Positions 42,551 to 51,180 of a DNA stretch of 64,000 nt are shown one piece after another (within the stretch, counting starts at the first letter, position 1; each line of letters opens with the position of its first letter). The translations under genes and the position numbers were made by a program. This DNA is from Bacteroidales bacterium KHT7 (GTDB taxonomy: Bacteria > Bacteroidota > Bacteroidia > Bacteroidales > Bacteroidaceae), in assembly GCA_900102385.1 (NCBI GenBank), contig FNBQ01000011.1, forward strand, positions 1 to 64,000, read 5' to 3'. The notes under the pieces are model-generated. The model was given only the letters and a program-made list of their open reading frames with translations, did no database searches and had not been told where the DNA came from.

Positions 42551-43530
42551 AGACAGTATCGGTAGTGATGTGTACCTACAACGGTGCCAAATACATACGC
42601 CAGCAGCTCGACTCAATCATCGCGCAGAAATATCCGATAGAAGAGGTTATTGTTCAGGATGACGGCTCGAACGATGGCACGATAGAGATTGTCGAGGAAT
42701 ATTCAGCCCGGCATCCCTACATTCATCTTTACAGAAACGAGGTGAACAAGGGTTTCAACATGAATTTCATCACGGCTTTTCAGCGTGCAAAGACCGATTT
42801 CGTTGCCATCTCAGACCAAGACGACATCTGGTTCAGCGACAAGATTGAAAGGCAGGTCGAAGCCATCGGCGACAAATATGCTGCATGCTGCACCGACCAT
42901 TATCGCGACGAGAAGTATTCTGACCGATGCACGTTTCGCCGTAATCCGCAGAACACTTTTGAAAGTCAGATATTTACGAGCCATGTTCCGGGACATTGTC
43001 TGCTCGTCCGCACATCGTTTCTGAAGTCGATAGACAACTGGGACAAGCACATTCCGTACGACTGGTGGATAGTTATAAATGCCCACTTCTGCGGAGGACT
43101 TGCAAAAGCCCCTTATCCCCTCAACTGGTACAGACCTTATGCCGAGAGCGTGGCTACAAAGCATCGCGCCAAGTATCAGCGTCATGCCGAGAATCCAACG
43201 TGGCAGCCGTACATCTTCGGAATGAAGGATTTCCGCCAGCTTCAGAAACGCGAGTTGTGGAGCAAATTCTACGGATACATCAACCTGCGAACCGCCACGG
43301 CAGACGACAGCCTGAGCGAGGACGAGAAACAGACGTTCAGACTCGTTCACAAACTCACGGGCTTGATGCTAAGAAAAGACATCTTCAGCCTGCTGAAACT
43401 CTGCTTTCTGTGCATGAAGCATCGCGATGTCGTTCACGGAAAAAAGCATCCTAATATCGCCGTGGCAATGCTCCGCGGATTTTTCTACCCATTCATCTGG
43501 GCATATTCTACAACAAACTTCGATTATTAA
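42547..43530 (+). CDS. Glycosyltransferase family 2
   Basis: The 327-residue GT-A enzyme starts VSVVMCTYNGAKYIRQQLDSI and has VQDDGSNDGT and the metal-binding region AISDQDDIWF. It resembles rhamnosyl- or galactosyl-type GT2 enzymes in surface polysaccharide clusters. It is translationally coupled to the sulfatase-fold gene. Together with LicD it suggests a small cassette decorating a surface glycan. Confidence 0.93.
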   Translation: MKTVSVVMCTYNGAKYIRQQLDSIIAQKYPIEEVIVQDDGSNDGTIEIVEEYSARHPYIHLYRNEVNKGFNMNFITAFQRAKTDFVAISDQDDIWFSDKIERQVEAIGDKYAACCTDHYRDEKYSDRCTFRRNPQNTFESQIFTSHVPGHCLLVRTSFLKSIDNWDKHIPYDWWIVINAHFCGGLAKAPYPLNWYRPYAESVATKHRAKYQRHAENPTWQPYIFGMKDFRQLQKRELWSKFYGYINLRTATADDSLSEDEKQTFRLVHKLTGLMLRKDIFSLLKLCFLCMKHRDVVHGKKHPNIAVAMLRGFFYPFIWAYSTTNFDY

Positions 43531-43543
43531 AAAATGCAATATT

Positions 43544-43590
43544 GCGATAGTCGGCCTTGGTTTTGGCATAAAACTAAGGTTGACTATTGT
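43544..43590 (+). promoter_or_regulatory. Long wobble-rich hairpin upstream of the arabinose cluster
   Basis: An 18-pair stem (43547-43564 with 43570-43587, loop GGCAT) extends to 21 pairs when G-T pairs are counted at its base. The G-T pairs are on the plus strand, so the fold is stable as plus-strand RNA but would contain A-C mismatches on the other strand. It follows the glycosyltransferase stop by 14 bp and precedes galM by about 150 bp. It may be the terminator of the licD operon, though the T-run is weak. Its arm contains ATAGTCGGC, shared with 46625-46633. Confidence 0.55.
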
Positions 43591-43736
43591 TTCCTAATTA
43601 GGTGTTATTTGTAACATACCGCTACAAACTCAATCTTTTCTGCTTAATAACATATTGTATTCTTTACGTTATTTAATCAAAAAGTAGTTTCTTTGTTGCT
43701 CGAAAAAAAGTATAATAACACCAATAAAATTATATC

Positions 43737-44873
43737 ATGAAATTGACTAAGAGTTTCATTGGCGCAGTGCTTGTTTGCTGTGCGGTAATGACAGGCTGTT
43801 CGGAAAACAAACTGACACTTTCCGGACTTGATTCAAAGGCTTTCGAGTCGAACGTAGACGGCAAGGAAACAGGCTTGTACGTCCTTAAAAACGCTAACGG
43901 AGTTGAAGTTTGCGTTACCAACTTCGGAGGCCGAATTGTTTCGCTGATGGTTCCTGACAAAAATGGTGAGATGCGTGATGTTGTGTTGGGCTTCGACAGC
44001 ATAAGCACATACCGCAATGTGCCAAGCGATTTCGGCGCATCGGTAGGACGTTACGCAAACAGAATAAACAAGGGCAAGATTGTTGTCGACGGCGACACAA
44101 TACAGTTGCCTACAAACAACTTCGGACACTGTCTGCACGGCGGTCCTCAGGGCTGGCAGTACCAGATATACAAGGCAGAGCAGAAGAGCGACTCTGTTGT
44201 AGTGCTTACAATGGATTCTCCTGACGGCGATGCCAACTTCCCTGGTCACGTTGTTGCAACGGTTACATACACTCTTACTTATGACAACTGCGTTGACATC
44301 AAGTACGAGGCTACAACCGACAAGAAGACTGTCATCAACATGACAAACCATTCTTATTTCAACCTGAGCGGCGACCCTACAAAGCCTATCACAGACCACC
44401 TGCTCACAGTCAATGCCGACAACTTCACTCCAGTTGATTCGACTTACATGACAACTGGCGAGATTATTCCTGTGGCTGAAACTCCGATGGACTTCACTAA
44501 GCCAAAGGCTGTAGGTCAGGACATCGACAAGTTTGACTACGTTCAGGTTAAGAACGGCAACGGATACGACCACAACTGGGTGCTCAACACAAAGGGCGAC
44601 TTCTCGCAGATTGCTGCAACCCTTTACTGTCCGTCAACAGGTATCAATGTTGATTGCTACACCGACGAGCCGGGTATTCAGGTTTATTCAGGCAACTTCC
44701 TCGACGGAACAGTTACCGGAAAGAAGGGCATCGTTTACAAGCAGCGTACAGGTATCTGCCTCGAGACTCAGAAGTATCCTGATGCTCCTAACAAGCCAGA
44801 GTGGCCATCGGCATGGCTTGAGCCGGGACAGAAGTACACTTCGCACACAATGTACAAATTCAGCGTAAAATAA
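43737..44873 (+). CDS. galM: Secreted aldose 1-epimerase (galactose mutarotase), lipoprotein
   Basis: The 378-residue enzyme interconverts sugar anomers. It has a signal peptide with lipobox VMTGC, the core GRIVSLMVPDKNGEMRDVVLGFD, the catalytic His in NMTNHSYFNLSG, and the catalytic Glu in GICLETQKYPDAPN. As a lipoprotein it acts in the periplasm or at the surface, preparing the anomer taken by the downstream symporter. It heads the arabinose cluster; in Bacteroides thetaiotaomicron an equivalent mutarotase gene belongs to the arabinose regulon. Confidence 0.94.
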   Translation: MKLTKSFIGAVLVCCAVMTGCSENKLTLSGLDSKAFESNVDGKETGLYVLKNANGVEVCVTNFGGRIVSLMVPDKNGEMRDVVLGFDSISTYRNVPSDFGASVGRYANRINKGKIVVDGDTIQLPTNNFGHCLHGGPQGWQYQIYKAEQKSDSVVVLTMDSPDGDANFPGHVVATVTYTLTYDNCVDIKYEATTDKKTVINMTNHSYFNLSGDPTKPITDHLLTVNADNFTPVDSTYMTTGEIIPVAETPMDFTKPKAVGQDIDKFDYVQVKNGNGYDHNWVLNTKGDFSQIAATLYCPSTGINVDCYTDEPGIQVYSGNFLDGTVTGKKGIVYKQRTGICLETQKYPDAPNKPEWPSAWLEPGQKYTSHTMYKFSVK

Positions 44874-44903
44874 TAAAAAAACGTTTAAATAACTGAAATA
44901 CAA

Positions 44904-46586
44904 ATGGCATTTTTAGATTGGTTAGTGATTGCAGCCTTTGCTGCACTGATGATTGGAATTGTATGGTGGGTGAGCCGCCAGAAGCAGGAGAATTCCGACG
45001 ATTATTTCTTGGGTGGAAAGGATGCTACATGGATAGCTATCGGTGCTTCAATCTTTGCATCGAACATTGGTTCTGAGCACCTTATCGGTCTTGCCGGCGC
45101 CGGTGCATCATCTGGTATGGCAATGGCTCACTGGGAGATTCAGGGATGGATGATTCTGATTCTGGGATGGGTGTTCGTGCCATTCTACACTCGCAGTATG
45201 GTGCTCACAATGCCTGAGTTCCTTGAGAGACGATACAACACACAGAGCCGTACTCTGCTCTCGTTCATATCTCTTATTAGTTATGTGATGACAAAGGTTG
45301 CCGTAACCGTTTATGCCGGCGGACTTGTGTTCCAGCAGGTGTTCGGTATCAAGGAACTTTGGGGTATCGACTTCTTCTGGATTTCGGCTATCGGCTTGGT
45401 GCTTATCACTGCCGTTTATACTATCGTAGGCGGTATGAAGTCGGTGCTTTACACTTCTGTGCTTCAGACTCCGATACTTCTTCTTGGTTCTCTTATCATC
45501 CTTGTTCTTGGTTTGAAGGAACTTGGCGGTTGGGACGAGATGATGCGTCTTTGCGACGTAACTCCATCATACGAGGGTGCTACAGGCACAATGATTCATT
45601 TGATGCGCGATAATTCCGACCCTCAGTATCCTTGGTTGGGTGCTCTTATCGGTTCGGCTATCATCGGTTTCTGGTACTGGTGTACCGACCAGTTCATCGT
45701 TCAGCGTGTGCTTTCAGGTAAGAACGAGACTGAGGCTCGCCGTGGTACAATCTTCGGTGCATACCTCAAGCTTCTTCCTGTGTTCTTGTTCCTTATCCCG
45801 GGTATGATTGCATTCGCTTTGCATCAGAAGACTGGCAGCTTCCTGCCAATGCTTGCAAGCGGCGCACACAATGCCGATGCTGCTTTCCCAACGCTGGTTG
45901 CCAAGTTGCTTCCTGCAGGTGTTAAGGGCTTGGTTGTTTGTGGTATCCTTGCTGCCTTGATGAGTTCTTTGGCTTCATTGTTCAACTCATCTGCAATGTT
46001 GTTTACAATCGACTTCTACAAGCGTTTCAAGCCTGAGACTCCTGAGAAGAAGCTCGTTGTTATCGGTCAGATTGCAACAGTCGTTATCGTTGTGCTCGGT
46101 ATCCTTTGGATTCCTGTTATGCGTAGCGTGGGCGATGTGCTCTATACTTACTTGCAGGATGTTCAGAGTGTTCTTGCTCCGGGTATCGCAGCAGCCTTCC
46201 TGCTCGGTATTGCTTGGAAGAGAACTTCAGCCCTTGGCGGAATGTGGGGATTGATTTCTGGTATGGTTGTTGGTCTTACTCGTCTTGGTGCGAAGGTTTA
46301 CTACAGCAATGTTCAGGATGCTGCCGACAGCACATTCAAGTATCTGTTCTACGACCTTAACTGGCTGTTCTTCTGCGGATGGATGCTGTTGTTCTGTATC
46401 ATTGTTGTGATTGTTGTCAGCTTGTGTACCGAGGCTCCTTCAGAAGAGAAAATCAAGGGCTTGGTATTCGGCACGTCAACCGAGGAACAGATTCTGGCAA
46501 CCCGCAAGAGTTGGAACAAGTGGGATGTTATTCACACAATCATCATTCTTGCAATTACTGCTGCATTCTACTATTATTTCTGGTAA
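44904..46586 (+). CDS. Sodium/solute (sugar) symporter, SSS family
   Basis: The 560-residue protein has about 14 membrane helices and SGLT features: DYFLGGKDATWIAIGASIFASNIGSEHLIGLAGAGA, FYTRSMVLTMPEFLERRY, and WYWCTDQFIVQRVLSGKN. It is the likely sodium-coupled arabinose importer, like AraP in Bacteroides. It lies 30 bp after galM. The stop is followed by a dyad that flanks the araD promoter. Confidence 0.92.
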   Translation: MAFLDWLVIAAFAALMIGIVWWVSRQKQENSDDYFLGGKDATWIAIGASIFASNIGSEHLIGLAGAGASSGMAMAHWEIQGWMILILGWVFVPFYTRSMVLTMPEFLERRYNTQSRTLLSFISLISYVMTKVAVTVYAGGLVFQQVFGIKELWGIDFFWISAIGLVLITAVYTIVGGMKSVLYTSVLQTPILLLGSLIILVLGLKELGGWDEMMRLCDVTPSYEGATGTMIHLMRDNSDPQYPWLGALIGSAIIGFWYWCTDQFIVQRVLSGKNETEARRGTIFGAYLKLLPVFLFLIPGMIAFALHQKTGSFLPMLASGAHNADAAFPTLVAKLLPAGVKGLVVCGILAALMSSLASLFNSSAMLFTIDFYKRFKPETPEKKLVVIGQIATVVIVVLGILWIPVMRSVGDVLYTYLQDVQSVLAPGIAAAFLLGIAWKRTSALGGMWGLISGMVVGLTRLGAKVYYSNVQDAADSTFKYLFYDLNWLFFCGWMLLFCIIVVIVVSLCTEAPSEEKIKGLVFGTSTEEQILATRKSWNKWDVIHTIIILAITAAFYYYFW

Positions 46587-46618
46587 GTAAAAAATAGATT
46601 TTAAATATTAAATTTTTG

Positions 46619-46671
46619 TAACTAATAGTCGGCGACATTGTTTTTATAACTTTGTTTTCGGCTATTAGTTA
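46619..46671. promoter_or_regulatory. Inverted repeat flanking the araD promoter
   Basis: TAACTAATAG (46619-46628) and CTATTAGTTA (46662-46671) face each other across a -7 box TAACTTTG (46647-46654), which lies 34 bp before the araD ATG. The left arm continues as ATAGTCGGC, the same nine bases as in the hairpin upstream of galM. It is a candidate operator for an arabinose regulator. Confidence 0.5.
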
Positions 46672-46688
46672 TACATATTTTAAAGCAA

Positions 46689-47387
46689 ATGTTAGAAGAT
46701 TTAAAGGAAAAAGTGTTCAAGGCCAACATGGAGTTGGTTGAACAGGGCTTGGTGATATATACTTGGGGCAACGCTTCGGGTATTGACCGTGAAAAAGGAC
46801 TTGTGGTTATAAAGCCAAGCGGTGTGGATTATGATGTAATGAAACCGTCGGACATGGTTGTCGTTGACCTTCAGACAGGAAAGGTTGTTGAGGGCGACTT
46901 GAACCCATCGTCAGATACTCCAACGCATCTCGAACTTTACCGTAAGTTCCCGAACATCGGCGGTGTTGTTCACACTCACTCAACATACGCTACTGCGTGG
47001 GCACAGGCAGGTAAGGCTATCCCGAATATCGGTACAACTCATGCCGACTATTTCTACAAGGATATTCCTTGCACCGATGCAATGGTTGAGTCGGAGATGC
47101 CTGAGTATGAGTTGGAGACAGGAAAGGTTATCGTGCGCAAGTTCGAGGAACTGGGCATCAATCCCGACCACACTCCTGCGGTACTCGTAAAGAATCACGG
47201 TCCGTTCTCGTGGGGCAAGAACCCGTCTAACGCGGTGTACAATGCCAAGGTAATGGAGCAGTGCGCCAAGATGGCGTTCATCTCATTCTCCGTTAATCCG
47301 CAGACAACAATGAATCCTCTTCTCGTGGAGAAGCATTACATGCGCAAGCATGGCCCTAATGCTTATTACGGACAAAAGAAGAAGTAA
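46689..47387 (+). CDS. araD: L-ribulose-5-phosphate 4-epimerase
   Basis: The 232-residue class II aldolase-family enzyme converts L-ribulose 5-phosphate to D-xylulose 5-phosphate. The zinc ligands are in [14 protein letters not shown], with [13 protein letters not shown] and [10 protein letters not shown] completing the site. Normal length. In the same direction as araA and araB, from which it is separated by the inserted four-helix-bundle gene and its flanking repeats. Confidence 0.96.
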   Translation: MLEDLKEKVFKANMELVEQGLVIYTWGNASGIDREKGLVVIKPSGVDYDVMKPSDMVVVDLQTGKVVEGDLNPSSDTPTHLELYRKFPNIGGVVHTHSTYATAWAQAGKAIPNIGTTHADYFYKDIPCTDAMVESEMPEYELETGKVIVRKFEELGINPDHTPAVLVKNHGPFSWGKNPSNAVYNAKVMEQCAKMAFISFSVNPQTTMNPLLVEKHYMRKHGPNAYYGQKKK

Positions 47388-47391
47388 ATTG

Positions 47392-47461
47392 AATTCATAA
47401 TTGACAATTCACAATTCACAATTCATAATTCATAATTGATAATTGATAATTGATAATTTTT
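47392..47461. repeat. Array of ten AATTSAY heptamers (left side of inserted gene)
   Basis: Ten contiguous seven-base units: AATTCAT, AATTGAC, AATTCAC (2), AATTCAT (2), AATTGAT (3), AATTTTT. The partner array at 47874-47901 carries the same units in inverted orientation on the other side of the four-helix-bundle gene. Confidence 0.75.
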
Positions 47462-47475
47462 AATTTGTAGATGCG

Positions 47476-47841
47476 ATGAAAACTGCCAATGTTGTAAAGG
47501 ACAAAAGTTTAGCCTTTGGAGTACGTATTGTAAGAATGGTTAGACATTTGTTAAAAGATTCAACTTATGCAGAACATCCCATTTTTGCGCAAATTTTGAA
47601 GAGTGGCACAAGTATTGGTGCTAATATACGAGAGGCTGAACATGCCGAAAGTATAGATGATTTTAAGCATAAGTTGAAGATTGCGCTTAAAGAAGCTAAC
47701 GAGACATTGTATTGGTTGGAGATATTATTTCGGTCAAATTATGTTTCTGAAAAAGAATATGAAAGTATGATTTGTGATTGTACAGAAATCAATAAGATTC
47801 TTGTTTCGATAATTAACACGCTAAATAAAAAAAGTAAATAA
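47476..47841 (+). CDS. Four-helix-bundle protein (S23/rRNA-intervening-sequence family)
   Basis: The 121-residue protein shows the family pattern: KDKSLAFGVRIVRMVRHLL, the conserved QILKSGTSIGANIREAEHAES, then KLKIALKEANETLYWLEIL. Relatives are encoded in rRNA intervening sequences, and Avd of diversity-generating retroelements has the same fold. It is not in an rRNA gene here and no reverse transcriptase is near. It lies between araD and araA in the same direction, bracketed by inverted heptamer arrays, so it looks inserted. Its function is unknown; RNA or nucleic-acid binding is plausible from the fold. Confidence 0.9.
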   Translation: MKTANVVKDKSLAFGVRIVRMVRHLLKDSTYAEHPIFAQILKSGTSIGANIREAEHAESIDDFKHKLKIALKEANETLYWLEILFRSNYVSEKEYESMICDCTEINKILVSIINTLNKKSK

Positions 47842-47873
47842 TAACTTCATGATTTATATATTGCAAATTCATT

Positions 47874-47901
47874 ATGAATTGTGAATTATGAATTATGAAT
47901 T
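47874..47901. repeat. Array of four inverted heptamers (right side of inserted gene)
   Basis: ATGAATT, GTGAATT, ATGAATT, ATGAATT: the reverse complements of AATTCAT and AATTCAC found on the left side at 47392-47461. Confidence 0.7.
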
Positions 47902-47915
47902 AAAAAGGAAAAGAC

Positions 47916-49448
47916 ATGTTTGACAATTTTGAAATTTGGTGGGTAACTGGTGCACAGTTGCTTTATGGAGGTGACGCAGTAGTAGCTGTAGACGCACACT
48001 CTAAGGAGATGGTAGAAGGACTTAACAACTCAGGAAACATTCCTGTAAAGGTTGTTTACAAAGGCACAGCAAACTCTTCTAAGGAAGTAGAGGCTGTAAT
48101 GAAGGCAGCTAACAACGAAGAGAAGTGTATCGGTATCATCACATGGATGCACACCTTCTCTCCTGCTAAGATGTGGATTAAGGGACTTCAGCAGCTGAAG
48201 AAGCCTTTGCTTCACTTCCACACTCAGTATAACGAGGAGATTCCTTGGGATACTATGGACATGGACTTCATGAACCTTAACCAGAGTGCTCACGGCGACA
48301 TCGAGTTCGGACACATCTGCACACGCATGAGAATTGCACGCAAGGTAGTTGTTGGCCACTGGAAGAGCGAGGAGGCACAGAAGAAGATTGCCGTTTGGGC
48401 TCGCGTATGTGCTGCCGTTGCAGATGCTCACGACGTTCGTTGTCTGATGTTCGGTCTTAACATGAACAACGTTGCCGTAACCGATGGCGACCGCGTTGAG
48501 TTTGAGCAGCGTCTTGGCTATCATGTTGACTACTATCCTGTATCTTCATTGATGGATTACTTCAAGAAGGTAACAGATGCCGAGGTTGACGCTCTTGTTG
48601 AGGAGTACAAGAAAGAATACACAATAAAGATTGACGAGTCTGGCGAAGAGGTTTACTGGGAGAAGGTAAGAAACGCAGCCAAGGCTGAAATCGCTATCCG
48701 CCGCGTGCTGAAGGACGAGAACGCAACTGCCTTCACTACTAACTTCGACGACCTTGGCGATGCCGACATCAACGACCCTAATTTCTGCGGATTCGACCAG
48801 ATTCCGGGTCTTGCATCACAGCGTCTGATGGCCGAGGGTATCGGCTTCGGTGCCGAGGGCGACTGGAAGACAGCTTGCCTGTACCGTTCACTCTGGGTTA
48901 TGAATCAGGGCATGTCAACAGGCTGCTCATTCCTCGAGGACTACACCCTTAACTTCGCTAACGGCCAGACATCAATCCTTCAGAGCCACATGCTCGAGGT
49001 TACTCCGCTTATCGCTACAGACAAGCCAAAGTTGGAGGTTCACTTCCTTGGCATCGGTATCCGCAAGCAGCAGACTGCCCGTCTGGTGTTCACATCAAAG
49101 ACTGGCGCAGGAACAAAGGCTACAGTTGTTGACCTTGGCAACCGCTTCCGTCTCATCACTCAGGATGTTGAGTGTATCGAGCCAAAGCCAATGCCAAAGC
49201 TTCCTGTTGCATCTGCTCTCTGGGTTCCACAGCCTACATTCGAGATTGGCGCAGGCGCATGGATTCTTGCCGGCGGTACTCACCACAGCGCATTCTCATA
49301 CGCTATCGACGCAGAGTACTGGGCTGACTTCGCCGAGATTCTTGGCATTGAGTGTATCAGCATCAACAAGGATACAACAATCGAGAACTTCAAGAAGGAA
49401 CTTCGCACAAACGAGGTTTACTATATGCTTAACAAAGCACTCTGCTAA
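47916..49448 (+). CDS. araA: L-arabinose isomerase
   Basis: The 510-residue enzyme converts L-arabinose to L-ribulose. It starts MFDNFEIWWVTGAQLLYGGD and keeps the active-site segments GFGAEGDWKTACLYR, SFLEDYTLNF and GGTHHSAFSYA, which hold the metal-binding Glu and His residues. Normal length. AAAAGGAAAAGAC provides a ribosome site. araB follows after 3 bp. Confidence 0.98.
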   Translation: MFDNFEIWWVTGAQLLYGGDAVVAVDAHSKEMVEGLNNSGNIPVKVVYKGTANSSKEVEAVMKAANNEEKCIGIITWMHTFSPAKMWIKGLQQLKKPLLHFHTQYNEEIPWDTMDMDFMNLNQSAHGDIEFGHICTRMRIARKVVVGHWKSEEAQKKIAVWARVCAAVADAHDVRCLMFGLNMNNVAVTDGDRVEFEQRLGYHVDYYPVSSLMDYFKKVTDAEVDALVEEYKKEYTIKIDESGEEVYWEKVRNAAKAEIAIRRVLKDENATAFTTNFDDLGDADINDPNFCGFDQIPGLASQRLMAEGIGFGAEGDWKTACLYRSLWVMNQGMSTGCSFLEDYTLNFANGQTSILQSHMLEVTPLIATDKPKLEVHFLGIGIRKQQTARLVFTSKTGAGTKATVVDLGNRFRLITQDVECIEPKPMPKLPVASALWVPQPTFEIGAGAWILAGGTHHSAFSYAIDAEYWADFAEILGIECISINKDTTIENFKKELRTNEVYYMLNKALC

Positions 49449-49451
49449 ACT

Positions 49452-51044
49452 ATGGATGCAAAGGAGTTAATACAGTCAGGTAAAGCCATTCTCGGTATCG
49501 AGTTTGGCTCTACCCGTATAAAGGCGGTGCTCATAGACGATGCGCACAAGCCAATAGCACAGGGCAGTCACACTTGGGAGAACCAACTTGTCGACGGCTT
49601 GTGGACATACAGCCTCGATGCTATCTGGGGTGGCTTGCAGGACTGCTATTCAGACCTTCGTGCCAATGTGCAGAAGCAGTATGGCGTTGAGATTAAGTCG
49701 CTCGCATCTATCGGCATCAGTGCCATGATGCACGGCTATATGGCCTTCAATGCAAAGAACGAGTTGCTCGTGCCTTTCCGCACATGGAGAAACACCAATA
49801 CGGGCAAGGCTGCTGCTGAATTGTCTGAACTGTTCAAGTTCAACATTCCGTTGCGCTGGAGCATCTCGCATCTTTACCAGTGCATTCTCAACGGCGATGC
49901 TCATGTTAAGGACATCACCTTCCAGACAACTCTTGCCGGCTATATCCATTGGATGCTGACAGGCGAGAAGGTGCTTGGCATTGGCGATGCTTCGGGCATG
50001 ATTCCTGTTGATTCTGCTACAAAGACTTATTGCGCCGATATGGTTGAGAAGTTCGACAAGCTGGTTGCTCCAAAGGGCTACGGATGGAAACTTCTCGACA
50101 TCTTCCCTAAGGTGCTTGTTGCTGGCGAGGATGCCGGCAAACTTACAGCCGAGGGCGCTGCAAAGCTCGATGTATCGGGCAACTTGCAGGCAGGCATTCC
50201 GTTGTGTCCTCCTGAGGGCGATGCTGGCACAGGCATGGTTGCAACAAATGCCGTTAAGCAGCGCACCGGAAACGTATCTGCCGGAACATCATCATTCTCT
50301 ATGATTGTTCTCGAAAAGGCTCTTTCTAAGGCTTACGAGCCGATTGATATGGTTACAACTCCCGACGGAAGTCCGGTTGCTATGGTTCACTGCAACAACT
50401 GTACATCGGATATCAACGCGTGGGTTAACATCTTCAAGGAGTTTGAGGAGCTGATGGGCATTCCTGTTGATATGGACGCGCTCTACGGCAAGCTATACAA
50501 CAAGGCTCTCGAGGGCGATGCCGACTGCGGTGGCTTGCTTGCCTACAATTACGTTTCGGGCGAGCCTATCACGGGGCTTGCCGAGGGTAGACCGATGTTC
50601 GTTCGTTCTGCCAACGACAAGTTCAATCTGGCTAACTTCATGCGTGCCAATCTTTATGCAACCATCGGTGTGCTGAAGATTGGTAACGATATTTTGCTGA
50701 AGGAAGAGAAGGTTAAGATTGACCGCATCACTGGTCATGGTGGACTGTTCAAGACTGCCGGCGTTGGCCAGCGTATTCTTGCCGCTGCCATCAACTCGCC
50801 AATCTCTGTTATGGAGACAGCAGGCGAGGGCGGTGCATGGGGTATCGCGCTTTTGGCATCATATCTTGTAAACAACGCTAAGAACGAGAATCTTGCCGAC
50901 TTCCTCGAAAATACAGTCTTTGCAGGCGAAACAGGCGTAGAGATTGCGCCTACTGCCGAGGATGTTGAAGGATTTAACAAGTATATTGCAACATACAAGG
51001 CCGGTCTTGCCATTGAGCAGGCAGCCGTTGCAAACAAGCAGTAA
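49452..51044 (+). CDS. araB: FGGY-family sugar kinase, L-ribulokinase by context
   Basis: The 530-residue kinase has the N-terminal phosphate motif [15 protein letters not shown] and the FGGY C-terminal domain with [20 protein letters not shown] and [19 protein letters not shown] kinases for ribulose and xylulose are similar, but the position directly after araA makes L-ribulokinase most likely; it would supply the substrate of AraD. The gene completes the route from arabinose to xylulose 5-phosphate. Confidence 0.9.
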   Translation: MDAKELIQSGKAILGIEFGSTRIKAVLIDDAHKPIAQGSHTWENQLVDGLWTYSLDAIWGGLQDCYSDLRANVQKQYGVEIKSLASIGISAMMHGYMAFNAKNELLVPFRTWRNTNTGKAAAELSELFKFNIPLRWSISHLYQCILNGDAHVKDITFQTTLAGYIHWMLTGEKVLGIGDASGMIPVDSATKTYCADMVEKFDKLVAPKGYGWKLLDIFPKVLVAGEDAGKLTAEGAAKLDVSGNLQAGIPLCPPEGDAGTGMVATNAVKQRTGNVSAGTSSFSMIVLEKALSKAYEPIDMVTTPDGSPVAMVHCNNCTSDINAWVNIFKEFEELMGIPVDMDALYGKLYNKALEGDADCGGLLAYNYVSGEPITGLAEGRPMFVRSANDKFNLANFMRANLYATIGVLKIGNDILLKEEKVKIDRITGHGGLFKTAGVGQRILAAAINSPISVMETAGEGGAWGIALLASYLVNNAKNENLADFLENTVFAGETGVEIAPTAEDVEGFNKYIATYKAGLAIEQAAVANKQ

Positions 51045-51066
51045 TAGTTTTTTAGTTTTTGTTTTT

Positions 51067-51103
51067 GAAAGGGCGGCTTCTGTTTTCAGACGGCTGCCCT
51101 TTC
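51067..51103 (+). terminator. Terminator of the arabinose cluster
   Basis: GAAAGGGC and GCCCTTTC close a loop with a further partial stem, followed by TCTGTTTTTATT. It lies 23 bp after the araB stop codon. Confidence 0.7.
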
Positions 51104-51138
51104 TCTGTTTTTATTGCCATGGTTTGGATAGTTTTTTG

Positions 51139-51146
51139 TAGTTTTG
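51139..51146 (+). promoter_or_regulatory. -7 promoter box for the TPR regulator gene
   Basis: TAGTTTTG matches TAnnTTTG, 35 bp before the ATG at 51181; a TTG lies about 22 bp upstream. Confidence 0.5.
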
Positions 51147-51180
51147 TATCGCTAAACTGATATTACTGAAAACAATTGCA

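Noticed and set aside
47476-47841. Diversity-generating retroelement accessory gene (Avd)
   Set aside because: The fold is similar, but there is no reverse transcriptase, template repeat or variable repeat in the window; the gene fits the S23 family better.
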